This document shows positions 1 through 11,335 of a stretch of 64,000 nucleotides of DNA, piece after piece. This DNA is from Picochlorum sp. 'celeri'. Lineage: Eukaryota > Chlorophyta > Trebouxiophyceae. Position numbers and translations under genes: made by a program. Positions within the stretch are counted from its first letter, which is position 1; every line of letters begins with the position of its first letter. The notes beneath the pieces are model-generated. The model was not told the origin of the DNA and did not search any database. It saw only the letters and a list, made by a program, of their open reading frames with translations. Location of the stretch: the NCBI GenBank assembly GCA_010909725.1, contig JAACMV010000010.1, positions 496,001 to 560,000 on the forward strand, written 5' to 3'.

Positions 1-17
1 GATATAAATATAAAAAA

Positions 18-2111
18 ATGAAGGATCGTAGTGGGTCTGAGGATGATCCGCCGGAAGGGGATGGTGTCGGTGTCAGTTCGTCTTTCGCAGCACACGCGTC
101 AGTGGCGACGCAGCGATCCATCCATACGTTTAAGAGCAAGGTCCCAGTTCACATGATGGAAGACCATTCTCTTTTTGATCAGGCGACTGCACTTGTGAAG
201 GGTCAGCGGGATGCATACAAGGAGGAAGTAAAAGGATATTCTTGGTATGATTGGCTGGCATTTTTCATTCCATGCTTTCGTTGGTTGAAGACATACAAAT
301 GGAGGACATGGCTGTTGTGGGATGTACTTGCTGGGTTGTCTGTTGGAGCCATGGTGATTCCTCAGGGAATGAGTTATGCGAATTTGGCAGGGTTGCCACA
401 GGTCTATGGGTTGTATGGAGCGTTTGTTCCCTGCCTCATTTACTCATTGCTTGGGAGTTCGAAACAACTGTCTGTCGGTCCTGTTGCGGTGACGTCTATT
501 CTTCTCGGAAATGGATTGGAATCGTTGTTTGGGATTTCCAGTCCGTGCTATAGCGACACGGGTACGGAGGATTTCAATGCCACCACAGCTGGGACATCCA
601 ATGGAACAGACACATTTGATGGGGGTGCGACATGCGATGATTTCGCGCGTGCTGCGATTCAAGTAGCCTTTTTAGCTGGTGTGTTATACACTGCGATTGG
701 GTTGCTAGCTCTCGGGTGGTTGACGTACTTTTTGTCGCATGCGACAATTTCTGGATTTATGAGCGGTGCTGCGATTCTTATTGCTCTATCCCAGGTCAAG
801 TACATGCTGGGACTGAGTATTCCACGCGCAGATACATTGCAAGAAAATCTAAAAGAAATATTCCATGGTCTAGATCAGTTTAGTTGGCAAGAATTTAGTA
901 TGGGCATGTCGTATGTGCTGATTCTGCTCATTTTTAGAGTCTTGTCCCGCAGGGTCAAGTCATTAGGATTCCTGCGAGCACTGGGACCATTGACGGTATG
1001 CATCGTCTCAATCGCGCTGATGAATATTTTTAAATGGTATACGCCAGATGGGGCTCCTGTCATTGCGAACATTGGGGAGATTCCGAGAGGCCTTCCAGCT
1101 GTGACTGTTGGATGGTGGTTTCCCTTGTATGATGTGGGGCGACAAATTCTGCTCTCCATTATCATCTGCCTCATCGATATGTGCGAGAGTATGTCTATCG
1201 CGAAAGCATTAGCCCAGAAAAATAAAGATAAGCTGGATGCGACGCAAGAATTACGAGGCTTGGGTATCGCCAATCTCTTTGGAGCAGCATTCAATTGCTA
1301 CACCACCACTGGGTCCTTTTCAAGATCTGCCGTCAATGATTCAGTAGGAGCCAAGACACCTCTGTCCAACTTCATCACTGGTATCCTTGTCTTAATTGTG
1401 CTGGTCGCGTTGACCCCAGTCTTCACCAATATGAGTAAGAATGTGCAAGGCGCCATTATTATTGTCGGTGTCATGGGTCTGCTGCAGTATGAGGACTTTT
1501 TGGAGCTGTGGCAGGTGTCAAAACTCGACTGGCTCGTCTGGGTCTTCACATTCCTCTTCACATTGTTCTTGGGTGTTGAAGTAGGAATTTTAGTTGGCGT
1601 CGGCGTCTCTCTTGTCCTCGTCATCTACAAGACTGCATTCCCAAGAATCACCTCTCTTGGAAAACTGCCAAACACAAGCATTTATAGAAACGTGAATATG
1701 TACCCAGACGCAGAAGAACCACCAGGAATGATCCTTTTCCGTATCGATGCACCAATATATTTCGCAAATATTGAAGGAATCAAGGACTTTTTATTCGACA
1801 AGCTACGAAGGAGCAAGGCAGCCCATGAAATAGTTGGAGACAAGGTTCGCTATGTCATTATTGACCTGTCCCCATCGCCAGACATTGACGTCGCTGGCCT
1901 CCACATGTTCCAAGATCTAGTGAAAGAACTCAAGTCGGATGACATCCATCTGATACTAGCCAACCCATCAAAAACCATGCTGATTATGCTTATGAGAGGA
2001 GATTTGATTACTGAACTTGGTCCTGGAGGGGTCCAGGTCTCCATGGGAGAAGCAGTGGAGTACGCCAGGATTCATTTAGAATCCCAGATGAAGATGAATT
2101 ATGTTGTATAA
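18..2111 (+). CDS. SLC26/SulP sulfate-type anion transporter
   Basis: Intronless 697-residue membrane protein of the SLC26/SulP family, which moves sulfate or related anions. After a roughly 85-residue hydrophilic N-terminus come many hydrophobic segments (about 95-540) with the family signatures VIPQGMSYANLAG and SVGPVAVTS. A C-terminal STAS domain (about 570-690) begins after the plant-SULTR-like stretch ending RIDAPIYFAN. The length is normal for the family. The start is the ATG at 18, right behind an A/T-rich TATA-like run, so the 5' untranslated region would be very short or lie off the window. A TGTAA follows the stop at 2113-2117. The next gene on the same strand begins 41 nt downstream. 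The transported anion and the membrane cannot be told from sequence. Confidence 0.93.
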   Translation: MKDRSGSEDDPPEGDGVGVSSSFAAHASVATQRSIHTFKSKVPVHMMEDHSLFDQATALVKGQRDAYKEEVKGYSWYDWLAFFIPCFRWLKTYKWRTWLLWDVLAGLSVGAMVIPQGMSYANLAGLPQVYGLYGAFVPCLIYSLLGSSKQLSVGPVAVTSILLGNGLESLFGISSPCYSDTGTEDFNATTAGTSNGTDTFDGGATCDDFARAAIQVAFLAGVLYTAIGLLALGWLTYFLSHATISGFMSGAAILIALSQVKYMLGLSIPRADTLQENLKEIFHGLDQFSWQEFSMGMSYVLILLIFRVLSRRVKSLGFLRALGPLTVCIVSIALMNIFKWYTPDGAPVIANIGEIPRGLPAVTVGWWFPLYDVGRQILLSIIICLIDMCESMSIAKALAQKNKDKLDATQELRGLGIANLFGAAFNCYTTTGSFSRSAVNDSVGAKTPLSNFITGILVLIVLVALTPVFTNMSKNVQGAIIIVGVMGLLQYEDFLELWQVSKLDWLVWVFTFLFTLFLGVEVGILVGVGVSLVLVIYKTAFPRITSLGKLPNTSIYRNVNMYPDAEEPPGMILFRIDAPIYFANIEGIKDFLFDKLRRSKAAHEIVGDKVRYVIIDLSPSPDIDVAGLHMFQDLVKELKSDDIHLILANPSKTMLIMLMRGDLITELGPGGVQVSMGEAVEYARIHLESQMKMNYVV

Positions 2112-2152
2112 TTGTAATTTTATAGATATTTACACGACAATCGACGCCATAT

Positions 2153-3322
2153 ATGAATTCTGTGAAGGAAGAAGAACGTCACCGGGTGGATCGGTTGTTG
2201 GATCGCCTTGGCGAGCAGCAGCTTTCTCTACGCCAGCATGTGCGTATTACATGTGTTACTAATTAGCATATGTGTGTTTATATGGGCTTACATGGGTGTT
2301 TTGTGCAGGATGTGAGTATTCAAGACCTCACCGAACGTTTGAAAATTATCGAAGGACAGGGTCGGAGGGAATCCGAGTTTCTGAACGAAATAAAGGTATG
2401 TCGTATCATTTTCTGTTGATTTATACGGCGGTCGGGACTGGAAGATGCGATGCGTGAATCATGGTGTTTTCTTCTTGTTGTTCAGGAGGTCAACGTTGTT
2501 CGTCAGCTTGCGACGCTGACGGATGCACTGGAAAAGCTACAGAAACAGTTTCACGTGCATACGAGAGAGTATAAGAGACATATGAGTGTGGAAGAGGGTC
2601 GAATGCATGATGTAGAGCAGCGACAAGAGGACTTGGTGGAAGGGTTTGGTCTTTTAGAGGATGACATTGATCGTGTGAAACAGGAGACGAATGCGTCTCT
2701 CGCCAAGCTTGTGGAGCGTATTGCTGAGCAATTCGATGAGATGCAGGCGTCCTTGGAGGCCGTGAAGAGGCAGCATGCCGTGCATCATGAGCAAGTGATG
2801 TCTGCAGTGGAAGAGGTGAATGCAGCGCAATCTGATGTGCGACGAGAGATGGAACAGATGCAAGCGTCGCTGAATGGTATTGTAGAGCAAGATGTACCGC
2901 GTTTGGATGAAGAGATTGTTCGCGTGCAGAAGGGCATTGATGAGAGCACAGCATCTACATCAGAACGCATTGAACAGATACTTGTCCCAGAGATAGAAAC
3001 GATCAAGTCCCGTTTACAGGCGCATGAGACACACATGGAATCGTCTAACAGAGAAGTAGTGGATACAATGCGAGAAACACGCGATGGATTACAGCTCAAG
3101 TTGAATGCTTTGGAGGACCATGTTGCTGACAAGATGGAGCATGTGCTCTCAAAGTTCAAAGAGTATCAGGCATATGTCGGACGGTTACGGTACGAGTTGA
3201 ATTCTCTGAACGACGAGTTTCAGGGTGCTCAGGAACAGATTATTAAAAAAGTGACGGAAGAGCTTGACGGAGCTGAACAGACCATACATGCCTTGACAGA
3301 CCATTTTCATGTCAAAAGATGA
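2153..3322 (+). CDS. Long coiled-coil protein (possibly SF-assemblin-like)
   Basis: Three exons, 2153-2239, 2309-2395 and 2486-3322, joined by GT-AG introns of 69 and 90 nt, give 336 residues. The first two exons are both exactly 87 nt (29 codons). The protein is almost entirely charged heptad-type coiled coil rich in Glu, Gln and Arg, with no membrane segment or recognisable globular domain. Length and composition resemble SF-assemblin/beta-giardin fibre proteins of flagellar roots, but I see no diagnostic motif, so that name is tentative. A generic structural or tethering coiled coil is equally possible. The gene sits 41 nt behind the anion-transporter stop and converges on ascorbate peroxidase 74 bp away. 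Confidence 0.7.
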
Positions 3323-3396
3323 TTATTTTTTACAATGCAAACACATAGTACTCGTAATGGTATCATCATCGCCGTAGTAATAATAGTAGTGAGTGT

Positions 3397-4359
3397 TTAG
3401 GCATCAATAGACACAGGGCCTCCTTCCAACCAATCTGATCCCAACTCACTCAACTTGAGATGCGAGGTGACATAATCCGCACAGAATGCGTCGTTATCCA
3501 CAGCATACTTTTCGGCAAATGGCTTGAATCCTTCGTCTTCAAACAATGCCGCATCTGTTGGAAGAACGAGCAAATCCTCATCCCTCTGCTCTTTAATCTC
3601 CACAAAATACCTATTGTCAAACTCCAGCCACTTGACAGTCCAACTGGATCCTCCTGGCTTGCCTGGTCCATCCTTGGTATACTTTGTGGATTCTTTCCCG
3701 AAACCACTCCTCTCTGGACGAGCCCTTCCCAATGTATGCGCCCCTGACAAAACGACAATATCCTGATCGTTCAGACCCATTCGATGGAACACATTCCTCA
3801 AATGCTCTGCTGGATTCGCTGCTTTATCAGGGAATGGGCCCGCGGCAGCCGGAAGACGACCATCAGGAGTACAATCCTTTGGACCCTCGGCATCCCGACG
3901 CCCCACTCGAAGAGGAATATGTGGACCTCCTGCATGCTCAATAGCCTCTGAGGAAGCCAATTGAATCAGATCAGCCCAAGTCACCTCTGGAAATGCTTCC
4001 TTAACAGGCTTTAAGAGATCCAAAGCAGAATCAAGACCATTGTTCGCCCCATACCCCAACTCTGGCTTGAATCGAATGCTTCCCGTTGCTCCTCCAGCAG
4101 CAGGCCAAGGCTCGTTTTTGAGTGCGTCACTGTACGACCCAGAATCATGCCACGCCAACCTCACAAAGATTGGATTTGCATGCGTTTCCTCCAAAATAGA
4201 ACGGATCTGACCACGAGCACCCTTGATCCGATCCATATTCACAGCTGAAGCCTGAACAGCTCTCTGACGGGCATTGGACAAGCGTCGATTCGAGTTTCCC
4301 ATTCTTGTCGTATTGATAAGGTTCGATCTGTGCTTGACAGACACCAACTGTTGCATCAT
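3397..4359 (-). CDS. APX: Plastid-type ascorbate peroxidase (class I haem peroxidase)
   Basis: Intronless, 320 residues from the ATG-ATG pair at 4359; the frame is open further upstream only from a GTG. It reduces hydrogen peroxide with ascorbate. The distal haem motif VRLAWHDSG, the LIQLASSEAIEHAGGP segment and the proximal-His motif VLSGAHTLGR are intact. The C-terminal part (SSWTVKWLEFDNRYF, EDLLVLPTDAALF) matches stromal/thylakoid plant enzymes rather than cytochrome c peroxidase. About 40 basic, Ser/Asn-rich residues before the domain look like a transit peptide; no C-terminal membrane anchor follows, suggesting a soluble stromal form. The mRNA sense of the downstream spacer carries TGTAA. 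It lies 155 bp behind the carbamoyl-phosphate synthase gene on the same strand. Confidence 0.93.
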   Translation of the reverse strand: MMQQLVSVKHRSNLINTTRMGNSNRRLSNARQRAVQASAVNMDRIKGARGQIRSILEETHANPIFVRLAWHDSGSYSDALKNEPWPAAGGATGSIRFKPELGYGANNGLDSALDLLKPVKEAFPEVTWADLIQLASSEAIEHAGGPHIPLRVGRRDAEGPKDCTPDGRLPAAAGPFPDKAANPAEHLRNVFHRMGLNDQDIVVLSGAHTLGRARPERSGFGKESTKYTKDGPGKPGGSSWTVKWLEFDNRYFVEIKEQRDEDLLVLPTDAALFEDEGFKPFAEKYAVDNDAFCADYVTSHLKLSELGSDWLEGGPVSIDA

Positions 4360-4514
4360 AATAAAATTACTAATAAAGTATCGGGAATTAATCTGAAACA
4401 AGAAGTAGGGAGACACCTGTGCTTACGTGTCTGATTTCGTTATTTCGTCATATTAAAAAAAACAAGAGGACGCGGATCATGCAGGAGAAAATCTTACAAT
4501 CTATCTACGTAATA

Positions 4515-6073
4515 TCATACAGGAACTGCATCTGCTTGTCGTTCTGCAGCCATCATATCAATGTATTGCTTAAAGCAAATGTCAGCATCATGAGGGCCTG
4601 GACTTGCCTCTGGATGGTACTGAATAGTCATGGCCTTGAGGGAAGGCGCCACCAGACCAGCACAGGTTCCATCGTTCAAATTCACGTGGGATACAATGAC
4701 ATCGTCAGGCAAGGATGATGGATCGACTGCAAAATTATGATTCTGTGCTGAAATTTCAATACGTCCGTCAGATTCAAACCGAATTGGATGGTTTCCTCCG
4801 TGATGGCCAAACTTGAGCTTGAAGGTGGATGCCCCAAATGCCTGACCCAACACTTGATGTCCCATGCAAATACCAAACACTGGTTTCTTCCCAACAATCT
4901 TCTTTGCATTCTCAACAGCGTATGGCACAGCAGATGGATCGCCAGGGCCATTGGAGAAGAAGACACCATCTGGGTTCATCTCCAGCACCTTTTCTGCAGG
5001 ATAATCTGCTGGGACAACAGTCAAGGAGCAATTATACGATGCTAAACGGCGAAGAATATTCTGCTTAATTCCAAAATCGTAGCACACAACCTTATATGGC
5101 TGATCTTGCGATGCAGCATCGGCACTAAACTCCCATTCCCCAGAAGTATCCTTCCATTCATATGGCTCTGAGCATGTCACCTCTTTGATCAAATCCTGAC
5201 CCACAATGCTCCAGCTTTTCGTCATGGCAATCAACTCATCATCCGATTTCGACGCATCAGTGCAAATCACACCATTCAAGCATCCATCCACTCGCAATCT
5301 GCGAGTAATAGCTCTGGTGTCCACGTTCGCAATACCCATCACCTGCTGTGACTTGCAGTACTCATCCAATGTCATATGCGCTCTGTAATTCGACACAGTC
5401 AGGGACAAATCTCGCACAATAACACCCCCCAAATGACACTTTGTACTCTCCATATCCTCTGGATTAATACCGACGTTCCCAATATGGGGATAGGTGAACA
5501 CCACAAACTGACCCTTGTAACTTGGATCTGTCAAAATTTCTTGATACCCAGTCATGGACGTATTAAACACGCATTCTCCCACTGCATACATTCATTAAAT
5601 AAAATAGTATGAGAATATATATATATATATGTACCATCCCTATCATGATGTCACCAGAAAGAAGAACTACCAATAAAAAAAAATAGTACCCACCTTGCAC
5701 ACCAGTATGACCAAACGCAGTCCCATGCCATACACTACCATCCTCCAACACCAACCTACACAGCGACATACCATCATAGAACCAAAGCACACATCAACAA
5801 CACACACACACACAGCGCCACCCACCTTGCAGCTGGCTTGGATGCCCAAGGTGCTGCTCCATCCTGGCTCACAGCAGCAGCCCTCGTCACGCCACTCGAC
5901 AATACCCTCCTCCATCCTCCCACACCTTCCATGACCCCCTTTCCACTACCAGAATACCTATTCCTCCCTCTCGTACCCACATGGCACCTCTGAGGAACCC
6001 TCAACGTTACCCTAGGTTGGGAACTCGGGTAGGGCCTCGTTGCATGGCAATCCTGAACGCACCCCATCGTCAT
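4515..6073 (-). CDS. carA: Carbamoyl-phosphate synthase small subunit (glutaminase)
   Basis: Three exons on the minus strand, 6073-5826, 5755-5694 and 5581-4515 (introns 70 and 112 nt), encode 458 residues. The product supplies ammonia from glutamine to the large synthase subunit for carbamoyl phosphate (arginine and pyrimidine routes). The CPSase small-subunit domain starts near residue 84 with LVLEDGSVWHG and GECVFNTSMTGYQEIL. The class I amidotransferase domain carries the catalytic Cys in FGICMGHQ (about residue 342) and the His/Glu of QYHPEASPGPHD. About 80 Arg/Gly/Ser-rich residues precede the fold and fit an organelle transit peptide, presumably plastid. A free-standing small subunit is the plant/algal and bacterial arrangement, unlike the fused CAD/CPSII of animals and fungi. 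Confidence 0.94.
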
Positions 6074-6664
6074 CTCTCAACACCGCACTTCTCTGTCTAT
6101 AGAAAAACTTGAATAATTCTATATACAATGACAACGAGAGAGAGGAGATGGAGGTTGTCTATGATTATACTACAGCATTGAGTTTCTGCGTTCAATTTTT
6201 GCTATACAAACATCTTCGGATGGATGGCTCATTCGATCGGACATGTGGGTCGAAATATATACGAAACAGCAATAGTCCCATCAAACAAGGGATTTGATGG
6301 TATCTCTGTTGAAACAACCACGCATGCAACATCGCACTCTCTGGATGCATGTATATGGGCCAAGATACCCAGATGGTTGTGTACAATTTGGATGTAAATA
6401 TCGTAGGTGCGAGAATGATGGATCAGAGGGGTGGATTGGGTTTTTGGGGCAGGCGAGGGTAATACGAATTGCCGATGGCTGAGATGCTTGTTGTGCTGGA
6501 TTGTGATTGATCGCATGTGTGGATGGATTGCTTGATTGTTATGTAATTCTTATTGGTTGATGTTGCAGGGAGAGGATTGTTCATGCTGTGCGTGGTGGTG
6601 GACTGTCTTTTTCTTTCACGACATTTGCGATAGTTGGAGTTCTGATTGCGTTGCTTCTATCGAT
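6074..6664. promoter_or_regulatory. 591-bp divergent spacer, shared promoter region
   Basis: The longest gap in the window, between the divergent carA and PDH E2 genes. I see no coding potential or RNA gene. It should hold both promoters. Near its right end the run ending GATGTTGCAG at about 6567 looks like a 3' splice site, so the E2 transcript may have a 5'-UTR intron. Confidence 0.5.
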
Positions 6665-8527
6665 ATGAGTCTATATATGATGCATGCGTGGCGTGGTGGT
6701 CGGCGGTATTTGAGTGGATGCCGTTTGTTGGCGGGTTCGACCTGGTGGCAGCAAGGGGCAGAGTCTGTGGGGTGTGGGTTCAGTAGCAATAGCAGCAGCA
6801 GTGCGAGGCGGGAGGTTTCTTCGTTAGTATCGTCTTCGTCTTTGAGAGGGCAGGGGTATACTAATGATGCTGCCCGTCGGTGGATGTCATCTGGTGGGAG
6901 TCTTCCAGAGCATGAGAAATTGTCCATGCCAGCGCTGTCCCCTACAATGGCGCAGGGTAATATTGTGTCTTGGAAGAAGAAGGAAGGGGATTCGGTGCAG
7001 CCTGGGGATATTTATTGTGAGGTTGAGACGGATAAGGCGAGTATTGAGTGGGAGGCTCAGGAGGAGGGGTTCCTGGCAAAGATTCTCAAGGGGGATGGGT
7101 CTCAGAATATTGAAGTAGGTGTTCCGGTTGCGATATTGGTCGAGGAGGAAGGGGATGTGGCTGCATTTGCAGAGTATGATGCTTCTGCGGATGTTTCTAC
7201 GTCTGCGGCGCCTGCTGCAGAGACAAAGGAAGAGCCTGCAGCAGCAGCAGCAGCACCGTCATCATCATCATTTCCTGCGCATGAGGTGATGTCCATGCCT
7301 GCATTGTCTCCGACAATGTCTGAGGGGACGCTGTTGAAGTGGAAAAAGTCTGTTGGGGATGAGATTTCTGCTGGAGATGTGCTGGCTGAGATTGAGACAG
7401 ATAAGGCTTCAATGGAGTGGGAAGCTCAAGAGGATGGCGTGCTTGCTCAGATTTTGGTGCCAGAGGGGACGTCTGGAATTCAGGTTGGGTCTCCTGTTTT
7501 TGTTCAGATCGACAGTGCTGATGATTTGGGTGCTTTCAAGTCGTTTACGATTGCCGATGTTGGAGCAGCGGCGGCACCTGCCCCTGCTGCAGCAGCAGCA
7601 GCACCTCCACAGGAAAGCACACCATCTCCTGCAGCGACGCCAAAGGCGCCTGTACAACAGCCTGTAAGACAGTCGGGAGATCGAGTGATTGCCAGCCCAT
7701 ACGCGCGCAAAGTGGCTGGTGAGAAGGGTGTTGATTTGCATGGACTGCAAGGGTCTGGTCCTGGGGGACGCATTGTTTCTGCAGACGTGTTGAATGCTCC
7801 AGTATCTGGAGGACAGGCAGCAGTGTCATCTGTATTTACTGATGAAGCAACCACAGGTATCCGACGAGTGATTGCACAGAGATTGTTAGAGTCCAAGCAA
7901 ACAATTCCACATTATTACCTGTCAGCTTCCTGCCGTATTGATACATTATCAGCCTTGCGAGCCAAGTTGAATGAGTCGCTAGCAGCAAGTGATGGAGGTA
8001 AAATCAGCATGAACGATTTCATTATCAAAGCATCGGCGATGGCGTTGAAAAAGGTTCCAGAGGCGAATGCATCCTGGCATGAGGACTTTATCAGACAATA
8101 CAATTCAGTCAATTGCAGTGTTGCTGTTCAGACACCAGCAGGTTTGATGGTACCTGTTGTTCGTAATGCAGATAAAAAGGGTTTGGCAGCGATTTCAGCT
8201 GACGTGAAATCGCTTGCACAGAGGGCACGGGAAGGAAAGCTCATGCCCGATGAATCTGCAGATGGAACATTTACAGTGTCCAATCTTGGCATGTTTGGTG
8301 TGACCCAGTTTTCTGCAATTGTAAACCCACCACAGGCATGTATATTGGCTGTTGGATCGGCAGAGAAGAAGGTGGTCCCATCGGCTGATGGTGCCGGGTT
8401 TGAGCAGGGAACTTTTGTGACTGTCACATTGAGTTGTGACCATAGAGTTATTGATGGGGCTGTTGGGGCACAATGGTTGCAGGCATTCAAGGGATACATC
8501 GAAGACCCAGCAAGTATGTTATTATGA
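6665..8527 (+). CDS. DLAT: Dihydrolipoyl acetyltransferase, E2 of pyruvate dehydrogenase
   Basis: 620 residues from the ATG at 6665, apparently without coding introns; ATGs at 6677 and 6680 are alternatives. The protein is the core of the pyruvate dehydrogenase complex and passes acetyl groups to CoA. An Arg- and Ser-rich leader (about 1-75) is a likely mitochondrial presequence. Then come two lipoyl domains (about 83-158 and 205-280), each with the lipoylated Lys in ETDKAS, Ala/Pro-rich linkers, an E3-binding domain (ASPYARKVA, GSGPGGRI) and a catalytic domain ending in the active-site DHRVIDG. A plastid isoform is possible, but two lipoyl domains and the leader fit the mitochondrion better. 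TGTAA follows at 8548-8552. It converges on MSH4 with 50 bp between stops. Confidence 0.95.
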   Translation: MSLYMMHAWRGGRRYLSGCRLLAGSTWWQQGAESVGCGFSSNSSSSARREVSSLVSSSSLRGQGYTNDAARRWMSSGGSLPEHEKLSMPALSPTMAQGNIVSWKKKEGDSVQPGDIYCEVETDKASIEWEAQEEGFLAKILKGDGSQNIEVGVPVAILVEEEGDVAAFAEYDASADVSTSAAPAAETKEEPAAAAAAPSSSSFPAHEVMSMPALSPTMSEGTLLKWKKSVGDEISAGDVLAEIETDKASMEWEAQEDGVLAQILVPEGTSGIQVGSPVFVQIDSADDLGAFKSFTIADVGAAAAPAPAAAAAAPPQESTPSPAATPKAPVQQPVRQSGDRVIASPYARKVAGEKGVDLHGLQGSGPGGRIVSADVLNAPVSGGQAAVSSVFTDEATTGIRRVIAQRLLESKQTIPHYYLSASCRIDTLSALRAKLNESLAASDGGKISMNDFIIKASAMALKKVPEANASWHEDFIRQYNSVNCSVAVQTPAGLMVPVVRNADKKGLAAISADVKSLAQRAREGKLMPDESADGTFTVSNLGMFGVTQFSAIVNPPQACILAVGSAEKKVVPSADGAGFEQGTFVTVTLSCDHRVIDGAVGAQWLQAFKGYIEDPASMLL

Positions 8528-8577
8528 TGTACATTTTGATTAGAGCATGTAATATATTCAGAATGATGCTTTTATAA

Positions 8578-11187
8578 TCATGATGATGATGCGCGGATCT
8601 TTGAGAGACTTTCAAAGACATCCTCAGGGGTGAAATCTCCGCTGGAGAACATCTCTTTGATACATGCGACTTGGGATGATATACCAAAAGCTACAGTTTC
8701 TTGATGCAACCCAGGGAGGGATTCCACGAGAACTTTTCTGGATATTTGCTGCTCAAGGATGCTAGCCATGTTTCTGGCCGTCTCAATCACATCAGGAGGA
8801 AAGCCAAGATTTTGAGCAAGTGCAATTCCGTACCGTTCGGATTCATGTGGCCTTCCACGACGCAATTTTCTTGTATATTCAATGCCAGAATCATTGTCTT
8901 GAGATGTGTTTCTCGCAGATAATGTGAAACAGCGACATTGGGGATAGAGCTGAGAAAGACTGCACAGTTGAGTTGCATGGGTTGCAATCAGAGTCTTGCA
9001 TTGAAGTATCAAAAATTCCTCTGCTATGGCCCAGCACAGAGCTGTATCATACAAGGAAGAGGATGTATTGCAGATTTCATCAGCCAAGATCAAGCTCTGT
9101 TTCGACGCATGCTGGATTGCGTGGGCAATCTGCTTCATGGATTGCTGGGTTGATGAGGATATGCCTGTGGTTCCAAGATGCACGGAATCTTTCAGCATGA
9201 TTATGTTTTTGAAGGGCGTTAGACACATAAAAGAAGCAGGAACAAAACTTCCACACTGCGCCATGAGGACCAACAACCCATTTTGTTTGAGAAATGTTGA
9301 CTTTCCCGCCAAGTTTGGCCCTGTGATGACTTGCACAGTGCTATCCTCACACATCCATGTGTCATTACTTTGATATTCTTCAATCCTTTCCTCCATCATT
9401 GGATGCCTTCCATCTTGAATGACAAAAGGCCCATAGGTTGTAACCACGGGCCTACTGTATCCCTGCTTTTGTGTTGCAAGCAATGCAAAGCCAGCAAGCA
9501 TGTCAATTTCACTGATGGCATCATACATGCTGACGAGCTGACTGAGGAAATTTTCCACGATATATCCACATTTATCATCTAATATTGCCTCTGTTATCGC
9601 AACACAATCCTTTGCTGCCGTAGCAATGCGCATGTTGAGTGCATTAAGCTCATCACAAGTGCATTGGACAGCTTTGCCTTGGTTCACCAGAACCACAAAC
9701 CCTTGTGGCAATGCATTGTGCGTGTCCCCTTGATAGTTTTCTAGAAATGCATTTGGTTGTCCATGGGGAATAGGTACATGAAAGAAAAATCCTCGCTGTT
9801 CAGCATACCGCACAGACAGATTCGCAAAGTCCCTAGGATTTTGTACCTTGCATACATTTGCCAACTCATGCACACCTTCAGTCGCATCGCAAAATGTTTT
9901 CCGATATACATCAAGCAATGGATGACCGCTCTTGAGCGCGAAAATCTGCTGCGATCTGCTCATGAAGGCGGCCTTCTGTGTCGTGAGATTCTCTGAGAAG
10001 AGTGATCCAAACAGCTCTAGTAGCTCGCCACCTCCTGCCTGATCCATTGTATCCTTGAACTTGCGGAACACGTCTGAACGAAAAGGATCCACAGCATTTC
10101 GTAACACTTGAAGTGATTCAGAAAACATTTTCAGCCCGAGGAAACCCTGGGTCAGCCGAGTCACCTTGTTATCTGGCCCTGGCCGTGCTCCACTGCCTCT
10201 ACCCAACTGTTTCCTGTGATCCATGTGCAGGCAAATATTCTTAAACACCCTACATGCATGTGTCGCGATTATTCATCACATGTAGGAACATAAACAAAGA
10301 CGAATGTACAGAAATGAGAAAAGGAACATACCGCTCTGCATCATCTGGGACATTCTGTAATGCAGTCAGAACCTGCACAAACCCTTGCTCCTCCTCCACC
10401 ATTTCGCTCACTGCTTCCTGGCGCCCACGTATGATTGAGACATCCATAGGAGGCTGACAAAGATTGGACCTCAGCAAGCGAGCCCCGCCTTTTGTATGAG
10501 TCCTATTCATCATATGAAACAAACTCTGTGCACCCTTCTCTTCCTCAGTGCCACCTGGTATGGCATTGAATACATTCAAACTCTCCTGACAATGCACCGA
10601 AATAGGATTCATCAACCCTTCCACATGCATTTGATGCACTTGAATACTTTTATTATGAGGAGACAAGCCATATGAAAGTTCCATAAAGTCAAACAATGCA
10701 TTCACAGACCCATGGTAATTGAACACCGCCAAGGCATCGGGGAGATCCTCCTGAGACATGCTTGCTTTTTCCAATCTATCACGCCCACGAGCGCAATCAA
10801 ACTGACCAGGCGATATATGGAACACCTCGACATCTTCAGGAAGAGCCTGCGTCACCAGCTTGGAGATTCTCTCAGAAGCAACCACCACTCCTGAGATCCT
10901 TTTCTGGCACCATTCCTGAAGCCATAATTCCAACCCATGTAGAGCGCAGTCACCCACGTATACTTTGTATCCACATTCTAATTCGATAGCAGCAAGACCA
11001 ACCTGTACAGACAGCATTTTTTTGAGCAGACAGAATCCTGCACAGGCTCATATATGACACATACCATGACATTTTTAGTACTTTTATCAGTGTATCCAAT
11101 AGAAATAAGCCAGCGTTCACCATCTATAGCGTCCGAATCGGGATCAAGACTTCTTTTCCGGACCTGTTGCTGACTCCCTTGTGCCAT
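8578..11187 (-). CDS. MSH4: MutS homologue of the meiotic MSH4 (or MSH5) type
   Basis: Three exons, 11187-11065, 11002-10332 and 10249-8578 (introns 62 and 82 nt), encode 821 residues. MSH4-MSH5 clamps stabilise meiotic recombination intermediates. There is no N-terminal mismatch-recognition domain; the protein starts directly with a connector-like region, as in MSH4/5. Core and clamp segments include THTKGGARLLRSNLCQP. The ATPase domain has an intact P-loop, GPNLAGKSTFLKQ (about residue 573), followed by MAQCGSFVPA. The Walker B Asp-Glu is present (LILADE), but the following normally invariant LGRGT block is replaced by ICNTSS. Layout and order of conserved blocks favour MSH4 over MSH5, though not decisively. 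Its presence implies meiotic capacity in this organism. Confidence 0.85.
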
Positions 11188-11335
11188 TGTTTCATCAGCG
11201 ATACTGCTTTTTTATTCTAAAAAAAGTCCTATTATTAAATTAAAATAAATAGAATAGAATGCATTGAAATTCGCAGTCATCCTATGAACGCGCATCGAAA
11301 GAATCGATCAAAGCCATGCATGAGTTCATGCACAT

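Noticed and set aside
5800..5820. CA/GT dinucleotide tracts (also 57105-57122) and TA tract at 52703 as special elements
   Set aside because: Short microsatellites inside introns or spacers with no further structure.
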